Assembly (NCBI GenBank): GCA_964431035.1
Contig: CAYSIF010000008.1
Coordinates: 1 to 54,759, forward strand
Source of the DNA: Methanobrevibacter_A sp964431035
GTDB taxonomy: Archaea > Methanobacteriota > Methanobacteria > Methanobacteriales > Methanobacteriaceae
Direction: 5' to 3'
DNA: 54,759 bases
A model generated the notes under the pieces. It was not told the origin of the DNA. It saw only the letters and a list, made by a program, of their open reading frames with translations, and did not search any database. This document shows, one piece after another, positions 45,337-54,591 of this stretch; position 1 is the stretch's first letter; each line of letters begins with the position of its first letter. The position numbers and the translations under genes are program-made.

Positions 45337-46557
45337 TCATATGTTTTCGTCTAATAAAAAGTCAATTATATTTATGTGTTTTACTCCATCATATGAGTTG
45401 TCGAATTCGTCCATGCTTATAACATATGTGTCATATTTGTCTGGTATGTCTAATAATGGGCCGAATTCTCGTTCTATTGTTTCATCACTTGATAATTTGT
45501 AGGCTACTTGGATATAAATTTTTTTGCGATATTTTTCACATACAAAGTCTATTTCTTTTTTATCGATTTTACCAACTTTTACTGAGTAGTTTCTTCTAAG
45601 TAATTCCATATATACAATATTTTCTAATATTCTCGGTAACCATTTTCTATTATTGTCAATTAGTGCTTGATGAAATCCATGATCAGTTATATAGTATTTT
45701 TCTTCTGTTTTAAGTATTTTTTTACCCACTATATCTTGGCGTCTTACTCTTTTGCAGAAAAGTGAATCTTGAATATAATCTGTGAAGTTAGCTATAGTGT
45801 TTCTTGTGGTTTTTTTATTTTCATTTTTTAAGTAATTTGTAATACTTGTTTTTGAGAATGTTTGACCTGTAGAATTTATTAGAAAATGAACAAATCTTTT
45901 GAATAAGTCTATTTCCTTAATTGTGTGTCTTGAAAGAATGTCATGAATTATTATAGAGTCATAAATATCTTGAAGTGCATTAATTTTTGTAAGTTCATCT
46001 CTGATTGGCAGTAAACCAGGCATTCCCCCATAGACTATGTATTCCTGGAACAGTTCTTCTATGTTATGTTTGTTTAATTCTATATTATCTATTTCTTTTC
46101 TATATTTTAGGACTTCCTTAAAAGAAAATGGATATATATTTATTTTAATGTATCTTCCAGCTATAAGTGTTGCTAGTTCGTTTGATAGTAATTTTGAATT
46201 AGATCCTGTTATGTAAATATCACAATCAAATGATGTTCTATATGCATTGATAGAATTTTCCCATGATTCTACCTGTTGAATTTCATCAAAAAGTAAATAA
46301 ATTTTACCTTCAGTATTTTTTATTGAATTTATAACTAGTTCATCTAGTTGTTCTTGTGTGAAAATGTTTTTGTATTCAATTGATTCAAATGAAAAATAGA
46401 AAATATTCTCTTTTTTAACTCCTTTAACTTGAAGTTCTTCAATAATGCTTTTTAATAATGATGTTTTTCCACATCTTCGCATTCCTACAATGATTTTAAT
46501 AAAATCTGTGTCAAAGAGATTTCGAATTTGTTTTAAGTAAATTTCTCTTTTAATCAT
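45337..46557 (-). CDS. AAA_14/DUF4143-type ATP-binding protein
   Basis: This 406-residue ATPase is of the AAA_14/DUF4143 type. Walker A is GMRRCGKTSLLK (near residue 24), Walker B is IYLLFDEIQQVESW, and TGSNSKLLSNELATLIAGRY is the sensor region. The C-terminal DUF4143 part ends KKEIDFVCEKYRKKIYIQVAY, a PD-(D/E)XK-like pattern. The ATG at 46557 has GGTGA at 7-8 bases, so the upstream in-frame ATG at 46602 is rejected. It sits between the M48 protease and an aldo/keto reductase and is preceded by three palindromes 41 bp apart, as its relative at 142-1578 is preceded by three at 35 bp. It may be autoregulated (inference). Confidence 0.88.
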   Translation of the reverse strand: MIKREIYLKQIRNLFDTDFIKIIVGMRRCGKTSLLKSIIEELQVKGVKKENIFYFSFESIEYKNIFTQEQLDELVINSIKNTEGKIYLLFDEIQQVESWENSINAYRTSFDCDIYITGSNSKLLSNELATLIAGRYIKINIYPFSFKEVLKYRKEIDNIELNKHNIEELFQEYIVYGGMPGLLPIRDELTKINALQDIYDSIIIHDILSRHTIKEIDLFKRFVHFLINSTGQTFSKTSITNYLKNENKKTTRNTIANFTDYIQDSLFCKRVRRQDIVGKKILKTEEKYYITDHGFHQALIDNNRKWLPRILENIVYMELLRRNYSVKVGKIDKKEIDFVCEKYRKKIYIQVAYKLSSDETIEREFGPLLDIPDKYDTYVISMDEFDNSYDGVKHINIIDFLLDENI

Positions 46558-46614
46558 AATATCACCTAACAAAAAAAATATAATTATTTTTATGTTAGTC
46601 ATAATATTTAACTA

Positions 46615-46714
46615 TGCATCCTATAAAAAGCACAATGCCTAAAAAAAGATAATGATGCTTTCTATAAAAAGCACCATATGATAAAAATTATAATATTGCT
46701 TTCCAAAGAAAGCA
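46615..46714 (-). promoter_or_regulatory. Three 41-bp iterated palindromic operator-like sites
   Basis: TGCATCCTATAAAAAGCA (46615-46632), TGCTTTCTATAAAAAGCA (46656-46673) and TGCTTTCCAAAGAAAGCA (46697-46714) share the inverted arms TGCTTT/AAAGCA around 6 bases, with arm mismatches in the first copy. They are exactly 41 bp apart, upstream of the ATPase starting at 46557. The TATA-like TTTTTATA on the minus strand is inside two of them, so a bound protein would block the promoter. Confidence 0.7.
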
Positions 46715-46730
46715 ATGAATATGAAAAATT

Positions 46731-47876
46731 TTATAATCCGAATAAGTCATTAGCCTTTTTCATACTTTCTATAATATCAACACCAAATGGACAATTAGCT
46801 AAACAGTTTCCACATTCAATACATTCACCAGCATGATGAGATAAATTATTATAATGCTCCGCTACACTTTCAGGAACAGAATCTTGAGCTGATGCTAAAT
46901 CATAAAACTTGTTAACATTTGGAATAGGAATTTCAACAGCACAAGGTGTGCAATGACCACAATAAATACATTTACCTGCATAAGAATGTTTAGGAGCATT
47001 CTTTAAAACATCTTCATAACTTTTTTCTTCTTCTGTTGCAGTATTATATAATAATGCATCTTTTAATTGGTCTTTATCATGAATTCCTACAAAAATAGAA
47101 CAGGATGCAGGTCTACTTAATGCATAATGAATACATTGTACAGGAGATAAACTTACACCAAAAGGAGAATCCTCACTATTTAGTAACATTCCACCAGCAT
47201 AACCTTTCATAACAGTTAAAGCAGTATTTGTTTCCTTACATTTATTATATAATTCTTCACGAATAGGATCCCTACCTGCAAGACCATCATATTTAGTATT
47301 ATCCCTATAATTTTCTATATTATCTGTAACAGGAAACATATCATAAGCAGGATTAATACTAAACATTAAAAGTTCAACTTCAGGATTAGAAGCTGCAAGA
47401 AGACCAATTTCAGGATTATGAGTACTGAAACCAATATGTTTAATAACACCAGATTCTTTTAAACTTCGAACATACTCAATATATTCTCCTTCCATTGCAT
47501 CTTTATAATCTTTTAAATCATCCACATAATGAATCATACCAAAATCAATATAATCAGTACCTAAACGTTCTAATAAATCCTCAAATGCAGGTTTAACATG
47601 CTTCATATCACGTGTACGAGTATACTGATTATTTTGCCATGTAGCACCAATATGTCCTTGAATAATCCAATCTTCCCTGTTTTCTTTTAAGCCCAAACCT
47701 AATTTTGTTCTAACAACAGGATCACTCATCCAACAATCCAGGAAATTAATTCCTTCACTTTGACAAAAGTTCATTAAATCTACAACATGCTCATCAGTTT
47801 TATCACCCATCCACTCAGCACCAAAACCAATTACACTCGCTTTAACTCCAGTATTTCCTAATTCTCTATACTCCAT
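46731..47876 (-). CDS. Aldo/keto reductase with C-terminal 2[4Fe-4S] ferredoxin domain
   Basis: This 381-residue protein has an N-terminal aldo/keto reductase barrel (MEYRELGNTGVKASVIGFG) and a C-terminal ferredoxin-like part with CIYCGHCTPCAVEIPIP and CIECGNCLANCP. The His near MIHYVDD is conserved. The Tyr of the tetrad is not where expected: INFLDCWMSDPVVRTKLG appears in the region of the usual FDTAxxYG motif, so the active site is atypical. ATG 47876 is preceded by GGTGA 8 bases upstream. It is related to the gene at 6441 by domain order only. The substrate is unknown. Confidence 0.85.
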   Translation of the reverse strand: MEYRELGNTGVKASVIGFGAEWMGDKTDEHVVDLMNFCQSEGINFLDCWMSDPVVRTKLGLGLKENREDWIIQGHIGATWQNNQYTRTRDMKHVKPAFEDLLERLGTDYIDFGMIHYVDDLKDYKDAMEGEYIEYVRSLKESGVIKHIGFSTHNPEIGLLAASNPEVELLMFSINPAYDMFPVTDNIENYRDNTKYDGLAGRDPIREELYNKCKETNTALTVMKGYAGGMLLNSEDSPFGVSLSPVQCIHYALSRPASCSIFVGIHDKDQLKDALLYNTATEEEKSYEDVLKNAPKHSYAGKCIYCGHCTPCAVEIPIPNVNKFYDLASAQDSVPESVAEHYNNLSHHAGECIECGNCLANCPFGVDIIESMKKANDLFGL

Positions 47877-47891
47877 AATAAATTTCACCAT

Positions 47892-48188
47892 TTATAATGT
47901 TGTTACTAAAAACCATTCCTCATTAGTTTTATTTAAATCATTTAACATTTCATTTAAAATTAATTTAGTATTATTACTTATATTTTTATTAAGCACATAT
48001 TCAATATTTTCCCTACTTATTTCCATTTCACCTAAATTATCTTCATTAGTGTACATCACACCATACTTTTGAAAAACTTCTAAGATTTCTGTATCATTAA
48101 AAGTGAAAACCTCTTTATTTAGTAATATTTTTTTAGAAATATTATCTTTAGAATATTTTTTTATTGTTTTATATGCTCTGATACTCAT
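47892..48188 (-). CDS. Hypothetical protein, 98 residues
   Basis: No family is recognised. The 98-residue protein is soluble, charged, and rich in Asn, Lys and Glu, with a patterned helix (NDTEILEVFQKYGV) and a second helix near the end (LILNEMLNDLNKTNEE). It lies 7 bases after the R2 stop, so it is probably the tail gene of the second cassette, and 15 bases before the aldo/keto reductase start. AAGGATATT precedes the ATG. Confidence 0.55.
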   Translation of the reverse strand: MSIRAYKTIKKYSKDNISKKILLNKEVFTFNDTEILEVFQKYGVMYTNEDNLGEMEISRENIEYVLNKNISNNTKLILNEMLNDLNKTNEEWFLVTTL

Positions 48189-48195
48189 AATATCC

Positions 48196-49932
48196 TTATT
48201 TTTTTATTAAATCAACAATCCAAACAATCCAAGAACGTGCAGAAGAAGATCTTCTTTTCAAAGTAGTATCTGATTCAATGTTATAAATATAATTATTTTT
48301 TAAAATTTCAAAGATAGTATCTGAATCTGGAATTCTCTTAATTTCTAAATATTTGGTGAAAATATCATAATATGGTTTATGTTGTAAAATAAGTTTTATC
48401 AACTTTAAATTCCTATCTTTAGTATTTAATGAAAAAATATTCATACCTTCAGATGACAAAATTTGAGATTCTGAAATCTTATCAACAAAGATACCTAGAT
48501 ATTGGCCTGCAGAAATTATGAAATTATATTGCCTTGATTTAACATTTAAAAGTTCCATTATTTCCTGTTTATCCAAATATTTTTTTTCATATAATACTTC
48601 AGCAAGTTTAAGTATATTTTTAAAACCATCTTCTTGAGGAAATGAAATTTCAGGTTCATCAACTAAAACAATATTATCATAAATGCTTTTAATATCATCA
48701 AAAGATAATTTTTCATCATTAGCATTATTTTCATTAATATTCCAGTTATTTTCAACTAAATTTAAATAGTTTTTAACTGCTTCCTCAAAACTATAAAATG
48801 GTCCGAATTCCAATAATTCTCCATTAAATTCTTTTTCTATATTAAAAATATAATCAAAAGGGATAATATTTTCTCCATATGGATATTTTTTAGATTTGAT
48901 AGAATAATACTTTGGCCAACCCTCATTAAGTATTTTATCTCTAAATTTTATAGCTAAATTTTTATTTTTGAATACTCCATAAACTCTTATTCCTTCATGA
49001 GTCAGACGCTCAATGACATAATATTCTCCATCAAAATTAATAAGATCTTCTGAAAATGAAGGTTTATTTACCTTTTTCTTAGAAATTACTTTATTTATAT
49101 CCCAATTATTCTTTTTTAAAGCATCTCGAAATTTTATTGCATCTTCCAATTTATCAAAGGTTTTAAAAATTTTAAATTCACCATCGATACGTTTACATAC
49201 TTCAAAACCTTTATTAGTAGTGTAAATATTAGTATTTCTCTTAACTTTATTATTAGTTGGAATATTAGTCCAGGTTTCACTAACAAACTTATTACGTGCT
49301 ATAATAGCATCATTTAGCTCTTCATACCTGCCAAAAGTTATAAGTTTTCCTTTTATTGACTTTTGAACCTGGAAATTTTTACCATTATAAACTATATACT
49401 TTAAACTATTATCTTTGAGTATGTGGAATTCTCCCCAATTGTTATCCACTAACTCATCTCTATTTTTTATAGCCTCTTCTAATGAAGAATAAGAACCGAA
49501 ATAATGAAATTCACCATTTATCTGCTTAGTAATCTTGAAATTGTTTCCATCTTTTCGTATGTACTTCCCATATTTGGCTCTTGAAAATTCTAAATCAGAT
49601 TCCCAACCATTAGATAATAAGTTTCTTTTTGCTATTTTTGCTTCATTTAAAGAATTATAAGGTCCGAAAGTCTTTTCTTTATTGTTGATTACCTTAAAAA
49701 CAATATATTGATTATCAGATGATTTTTTAATATGTTCAATTGAATCTTCAGAATTAGTACTTCGTACTATAGGAACTGGCCATCCATCATCCTCTAACTT
49801 ATTTCTATGAGCTATTGCTTCTTCTAAAGTATCAAATGTTCCAAAATCAATATCCTTTCCTTTGATGGTCCTATGAACATTATATTTTCCTTTAATTTCA
49901 GATATAAATTCTTTATCAAAAAACATAATCAT
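48196..49932 (-). CDS. Tandem AP2/integrase-arm-like repeat protein (R2)
   Basis: This 578-residue protein has seven repeats of 50-60 residues in the first about 400. Each follows YxVxKxIxGKxxxFGxYxSLEEAIxxRDxLxxNGW, the pattern of AP2-like and integrase-arm DNA-binding domains. The first repeat is similar to that of R1. The C-terminal 150 residues resemble a winged-helix module that I recall beside restriction systems: LLNVKSRQYNFIISAGQYLG and, near the end, TLKRRSSSARSWIVWI. It is the fifth gene of the second cassette and starts at the stop of M2 (TAATG overlap). The expected role is modular DNA recognition; this is inferred from the repeats. Confidence 0.75.
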   Translation of the reverse strand: MIMFFDKEFISEIKGKYNVHRTIKGKDIDFGTFDTLEEAIAHRNKLEDDGWPVPIVRSTNSEDSIEHIKKSSDNQYIVFKVINNKEKTFGPYNSLNEAKIAKRNLLSNGWESDLEFSRAKYGKYIRKDGNNFKITKQINGEFHYFGSYSSLEEAIKNRDELVDNNWGEFHILKDNSLKYIVYNGKNFQVQKSIKGKLITFGRYEELNDAIIARNKFVSETWTNIPTNNKVKRNTNIYTTNKGFEVCKRIDGEFKIFKTFDKLEDAIKFRDALKKNNWDINKVISKKKVNKPSFSEDLINFDGEYYVIERLTHEGIRVYGVFKNKNLAIKFRDKILNEGWPKYYSIKSKKYPYGENIIPFDYIFNIEKEFNGELLEFGPFYSFEEAVKNYLNLVENNWNINENNANDEKLSFDDIKSIYDNIVLVDEPEISFPQEDGFKNILKLAEVLYEKKYLDKQEIMELLNVKSRQYNFIISAGQYLGIFVDKISESQILSSEGMNIFSLNTKDRNLKLIKLILQHKPYYDIFTKYLEIKRIPDSDTIFEILKNNYIYNIESDTTLKRRSSSARSWIVWIVDLIKK

Positions 49933-50378
49933 TAATTGTTATTTTTTGAGAAAAATTCCTTAGTATTATCATTAAATTTTTCTGTCAATTCCTCAGATAA
50001 GGTTTCTATAATATCTTGTTCCTTACTTTCATACCATTCTTTTAATTTGAGTATGCCTGCAGTAGTGTACTGTTCACATATAGAGAACATTGCATCTTCA
50101 TCTTTAATAATATTAATATCTCCAGATTCCATAATAGCAAATGATTTTAATAAAACCATCTCATCTTTTTTAGCATTATCTTTAACTCGTAAAAAACCTT
50201 TTACATGATTTTCTATAGATATTTTCTCATTACAAATATACTTTCCAATTAGTACTGAAATTGTGAATAATTTTAAATTGTCTCCCACTTTCCATTCATC
50301 TTTATCTATTATATTTTGATAAATTGGGAAATATTCATCATAAATATTTATTGTTGTTCTTTCTTTATTTTTAGCCAT
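49932..50378 (-). CDS. Middle protein M2 of the ATPase cassette
   Basis: This 148-residue paralogue of M1 (37629-38177) has the same core, FTISVLIGKYICNE and LKSFAIMESGDINIIKDE. It is shorter at both ends. AGGTGA lies 4 bases before its ATG, which overlaps the A2 stop by one base (TAATG). It has no catalytic motif and no transmembrane segment. The tight coupling to A2 suggests a complex with the ATPase. Confidence 0.75.
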   Translation of the reverse strand: MAKNKERTTINIYDEYFPIYQNIIDKDEWKVGDNLKLFTISVLIGKYICNEKISIENHVKGFLRVKDNAKKDEMVLLKSFAIMESGDINIIKDEDAMFSICEQYTTAGILKLKEWYESKEQDIIETLSEELTEKFNDNTKEFFSKNNN

Positions 50379-52324
50379 TATTTCACCTGAGTTATTTCTT
50401 TTCCATTATCTTTAATAACATTTAATTCATATGATGCACCAACATAAGAATCAATATTCTTTTTAAAATCCCCACTATATTCATTTCCCGTTACTAATAA
50501 TATAACCTGTTTATCCTGAGTATATTTTGGTAAGAATTTTCCTAAATTATTTCGTATGTCATTATCTAATCTTCCTAATGGAGTATCAATAACAATTGGA
50601 AGTTCAAAACCTGCTAAAGAGTTTAATGCTGTTATAAATGATAGGGCCAAAGTTAGTTGTGTTCCTGCAGACGGATCTGTTGAACTAATAATTCTACCAT
50701 CTTCTGTTTGGAAATTAACATTAAAATCATCATCAATAACAACTCCAGAATAAGTATCCTTCCAATGATAATTATTAAATTCTTCAGATGTTAAATTTTG
50801 TAATTTATCATGAATAGATCTAACTAACTCATCATATAACATCTTAGAAGCATTATATATATCATCACATAATTTTATCTTTTTGTCTAAGATATCCAAA
50901 TCTCCTTTAGTATTCTCAACTTTCACCAATTCTTTTTCAATATCATCTATTTCTTGTTCTTTAATATTTATATCTCTTTCTAAACCCCCTATTTTTCTAT
51001 TTAAAGTGGAAATATTCCCTTCAAAATAATTGATATCATTATTTACTTTATTAAATCCTTCTTCAGAAATATTTTCTAGAGATTTTTTAACTCCGTTTAT
51101 TTCTTCTTGAAGATTAATTGCACTATCTTCCAAACCAATTATACTCTCTTCATGTTCTTCATCTAAATTTAAGAATTCTGTTGGATAATTAGATTCCATA
51201 GACTCTACTTTACCTAGTAATTTATTAATAGAATCAGATATGTCAGAAATTTTATCTGTTTCTTCGAATAATCTATTTACTTCATCATATGCTTTAGAAC
51301 CTTCTTCTAAATCTCTACCACATATACACTCATTTTGATTTAATAAAAATTCTAAAAAATTTTTTTTAATTTTAGAAGGGATGAAACCTTCTTCTTTTAA
51401 AGTTTCGCCCATTTCTTCAATATGTTTTAAAATAGAATAACCATAAATACTTGAAAAATTGTCAAATAAAAATTTTCTATAATTTGTTTGAGCTTTTTTA
51501 ATATCTTTTTCAATATCCTTTAAATTATCATTTAAGTTATCTCTTTTATTAAAAAGCTCTTGAGGATTATCTCCAAATTTTGAAATTTGCTTTCTTGCTT
51601 TTTCTAACTTTTCCTCATTAAATTTTAAAGATTTTTCAGCATTTAATTTTTTTGTTTCGAAATCTTTTAATTTTTCCTCAGAATTAGTTTTTTTCTCAAG
51701 CAAATCTGCATATAAAGGCTCTGTAACCTTTTTTTCTGAGATAAACTCCTTTTTTCTATCATTTATTCTTTTAGATATATTATTTAGTAGATTTAATTGA
51801 GATAATCTAAATACATCCTTTTTAATATTTCCATTATCCTTCTCAAAAAATTGTGTTAATAACTCCCCATCAAATAAAAAATAGTCCTTTAATGAATTAG
51901 GCAAATGAGTATCTATATAATTTTCAGGAAAAGTTGAAGTTTTAGTGTTATTTCCTTCATCTATGTAAACATCAAAACTTTTATCAGGGATAGAACAAGA
52001 ATTTTCATCGTTTTTATAAAAAGTATGTTTCCTTATAATACTTACAGGATTTCCTTCAGAATCTTCCATATTTAATTTCACTATAACAGGTATCATTTCG
52101 CCGATTTCTGTATTTTCAAATGTGTGAACATTATATATATTTTGAGAAAGTTCTTCAGTTTCATTTCCATATAAACACCATATAATTGCATTAATTAATG
52201 TTGTTTTACCTGCATCATTATTTCCTTTAATAATGGTAATTTTCTTTTCATTACTTGCAATTTGAATTTCTTCTGGCCCTTTATAAATTCTGAAGTTTTC
52301 CAAATAAATTGATTTAAGAATCAT
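50378..52324 (-). CDS. Rad50/DndD-like ATPase A2
   Basis: This 648-residue paralogue of A1 has the same length and motif order. It starts KSIYLENFRIYKGPEEI, with Walker A GNNDAGKTTLIN (about 33-44) and FLFDGELL (near 150). A hinge with CICGRDL lies near residue 331 inside coiled coils, the signature-like DPSAGTQLTLAL near 550, and PIVIDTPLGRLD near 578. Walker A is canonical here, whereas in A1 the first Gly is Ala. GGAG precedes the ATG, and the S2 stop is 6 bases upstream. The ATPase probably loads on or bridges DNA, as other Rad50-like proteins do (inference). Confidence 0.9.
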   Translation of the reverse strand: MILKSIYLENFRIYKGPEEIQIASNEKKITIIKGNNDAGKTTLINAIIWCLYGNETEELSQNIYNVHTFENTEIGEMIPVIVKLNMEDSEGNPVSIIRKHTFYKNDENSCSIPDKSFDVYIDEGNNTKTSTFPENYIDTHLPNSLKDYFLFDGELLTQFFEKDNGNIKKDVFRLSQLNLLNNISKRINDRKKEFISEKKVTEPLYADLLEKKTNSEEKLKDFETKKLNAEKSLKFNEEKLEKARKQISKFGDNPQELFNKRDNLNDNLKDIEKDIKKAQTNYRKFLFDNFSSIYGYSILKHIEEMGETLKEEGFIPSKIKKNFLEFLLNQNECICGRDLEEGSKAYDEVNRLFEETDKISDISDSINKLLGKVESMESNYPTEFLNLDEEHEESIIGLEDSAINLQEEINGVKKSLENISEEGFNKVNNDINYFEGNISTLNRKIGGLERDINIKEQEIDDIEKELVKVENTKGDLDILDKKIKLCDDIYNASKMLYDELVRSIHDKLQNLTSEEFNNYHWKDTYSGVVIDDDFNVNFQTEDGRIISSTDPSAGTQLTLALSFITALNSLAGFELPIVIDTPLGRLDNDIRNNLGKFLPKYTQDKQVILLVTGNEYSGDFKKNIDSYVGASYELNVIKDNGKEITQVK

Positions 52325-52330
52325 GATTTT

Positions 52331-52507
52331 TTACTCCACAATCTCATTAATTAAATCATTATACTTATTTTTAAGAAATGGACGTGTTTTATCACGTTCT
52401 TCATATTCCAATTTTAATGCTTCAGTGATAAAGTATTTAACTTCATCACTAATTCTTTCATTTTCATTTAATTTTATTAAAATTTCTTTATTTATCTCAT
52501 TACTCAA
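52331..52507 (-). CDS. Small helical protein S2 of the ATPase cassette
   Basis: This 58-residue protein is the paralogue of S1. The best start is the TTG at 52507, which has GGGGAG 7 bases upstream and overlaps the helicase stop (TTGA), giving a length matching S1. The conserved helix is VKYFITEALKLEYEERDK. Its function is unknown. It is co-translated with the helicase and precedes A2 by 6 bases. Confidence 0.7.
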   Translation of the reverse strand: MSNEINKEILIKLNENERISDEVKYFITEALKLEYEERDKTRPFLKNKYNDLINEIVE

Positions 52508-54591
52508 AATAAAACTCCCCAATTTATTAATTTATTAGTACATTCATCTCCATTTTCAGCAGTCCTTATAAAATCTTCTAATCTTTTTCTTTCTTTAATA
52601 ACAACAGAATCTCTAAAACTCCTATTTTCATCAGGTATTACAGCCATATCATAAATATATGCTTCTTTTTTGCCTTTGAAACGTCTTAATACTCTGCCTC
52701 TTCTTTGAACATATTCAATAGGATTAGTAGTGCTAGACATTATGATTACTTTATCTGCTGAAGGAACATCAACACCCTCATCCAAACATTTCATAGCTAC
52801 AAGAGCTTTATACTCCCCTCTATCAAATTTATTTAGTAAATCTTGTCTTTGACTTATTCCTCCCAAATTCTTATCTTTACTCATTTTTTCTTTACTTGTA
52901 AATCTATGTCTCGGACTAACACCTTCTTCTTTTAATATTTTTAAAACATTATCTAACTGCTTGGGAGAACAAAAAACAATTAAATGATCTAAATTACCTC
53001 CATATGAATGCAAAATTTCCCTAAACTTAACATATTTATCTTCAGCATTATTCAGTATATTCCTACGTTTTCTATATAAAGAATTTAAAACTTCATTCAT
53101 ATCATTACCGTTTTTATTACTTAATATTGCTATTTTCGAAGTTAAATCGTTATATTCCATAGATTCTGATTTATTCAATGTCACTTTTATTGGAAAGTAT
53201 TCATAAGGTGTTAAATAAGATAAATTAGTGTTAGGATTAATAGTATATAATGCATCCTCAATATCAAATTTTGAAACAACCCCTCCAAAATAATCCAACA
53301 ACATTTCTGTAGCTTCTTCATCCATAAATTTTTTAGGTGTAGCGCTTAAACCTAATCTGAAGTTATAATTTTCTATAAGACCTCTAGAATAGCCTGTTGC
53401 TCCCAAATGATGCATTTCATCTGCAATTAATAAAACTTCAGATTTAAACTTTTTTATTTTATTTATAAAGAACTCATTAGAAAAAGTGTCATGCGTAGTT
53501 ATTATAATTGCGCTACTCAATCGTCCCTTATTTCCTCTTGAAATAATTCTAGATAAATCTTTTTTCCAATTAGGATTAGCAGTTCCAAAAATTTTATAAA
53601 CTCTGCTATCCAAACCAAACCCTGAAACTTCATCAAACCATTGATCTGCCAAATGAGAGTAAGGACATGCAATTATTGTGAATAATTTATTTTCTTTATC
53701 TAATAATCTTTCTAAACAATTAATTGCAGTAAAAGTTTTTCCCGTCCCAGTAGCCATTTCTAATATACCTTTTTTATCATTATCAAACCAGGATTTAATA
53801 GCTTCTTTTTGATGTTCAAATAATTCACGAGTATCTTTTTTTGTATCATTCTTATAATATTTTGAAACTATTCTTTTTAATTCGACTTCATTATCTGGTG
53901 CTTTTTTAATAAGTGATTTTTTAGTTGCTTCCGGAATGTCCATAACCAGTAATTTATCTTTTTCATTATTCCATAATTTAGGAAATTCATTGATATATTT
54001 TTTAACGAATTTTTCATCTTCCCAACCTTTAAATACTGTGAAAGATTCGGCATTAGATATCCATCCAGCTGCAGTTTCATTATTAGATCCAATGAACATC
54101 AAACAATGATTTAATTTGTCATCCACATATTCATCATTGGTATCCCAAAATATTCCTCTTTTAGAATGAAGTATTCCACCAACCAAATCACCATTTTCCA
54201 TATTCACCCCTATTTTTATTTCGAGAATTCCTTTAGCAATCATCCATCCGAGCATTTTTATATGATTATTTATTAGTTCATCTTCGATATTATCCAAATC
54301 TTCTAAGAATCTTTCACAAATAATCTTTTTAACATCGGATGCTGAATTAATAATTTCTAAATCTTCAGAATATAATTGAGCACCACATAATATTCTCATA
54401 TGACCCCCATTAATTATAAAATTCCCAATACCTTTCGCAGCAACTGCTAAACTTGATGAATTGAAATAACCTGTGATTCTATCATAACGTTTAGCTTCCT
54501 TTAAAACTGGAACATAAAAATCATCCACTAAATTATCATCAATAGAATCGTAACCCTCATTTATTATAGAACTAATATCTTTAAATGTCAT
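52504..54591 (-). CDS. PLD-type nuclease / SF2 helicase fusion (H)
   Basis: This 695-residue protein has an N-terminal phospholipase-D-like nuclease domain with the half motif HSKRGIF...GSNNETAAGW (about residues 143-178). An SF2 helicase follows: MATGTGKTFTAI (Walker A, about 280), LIADEMHHLG (DExH), GLSATP, KCLDEGVDVPSA and QRRGRVLRR (motif VI). Such PLD-helicases are frequent in restriction and other defence systems. It is the first gene of the second cassette; S2, A2, M2 and R2 follow with overlaps or short gaps, so a single operon is likely. Only one HxK half is obvious, so dimerisation may complete the nuclease site. AAAAGG precedes the ATG. Confidence 0.9.
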   Translation of the reverse strand: MTFKDISSIINEGYDSIDDNLVDDFYVPVLKEAKRYDRITGYFNSSSLAVAAKGIGNFIINGGHMRILCGAQLYSEDLEIINSASDVKKIICERFLEDLDNIEDELINNHIKMLGWMIAKGILEIKIGVNMENGDLVGGILHSKRGIFWDTNDEYVDDKLNHCLMFIGSNNETAAGWISNAESFTVFKGWEDEKFVKKYINEFPKLWNNEKDKLLVMDIPEATKKSLIKKAPDNEVELKRIVSKYYKNDTKKDTRELFEHQKEAIKSWFDNDKKGILEMATGTGKTFTAINCLERLLDKENKLFTIIACPYSHLADQWFDEVSGFGLDSRVYKIFGTANPNWKKDLSRIISRGNKGRLSSAIIITTHDTFSNEFFINKIKKFKSEVLLIADEMHHLGATGYSRGLIENYNFRLGLSATPKKFMDEEATEMLLDYFGGVVSKFDIEDALYTINPNTNLSYLTPYEYFPIKVTLNKSESMEYNDLTSKIAILSNKNGNDMNEVLNSLYRKRRNILNNAEDKYVKFREILHSYGGNLDHLIVFCSPKQLDNVLKILKEEGVSPRHRFTSKEKMSKDKNLGGISQRQDLLNKFDRGEYKALVAMKCLDEGVDVPSADKVIIMSSTTNPIEYVQRRGRVLRRFKGKKEAYIYDMAVIPDENRSFRDSVVIKERKRLEDFIRTAENGDECTNKLINWGVLF

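Noticed and set aside
46558..46602. Upstream in-frame ATG for the second AAA_14-type ATPase
   Set aside because: GGTGA lies between that ATG and the ATG at 46557, which fits the usual start of the family just before the P-loop region.
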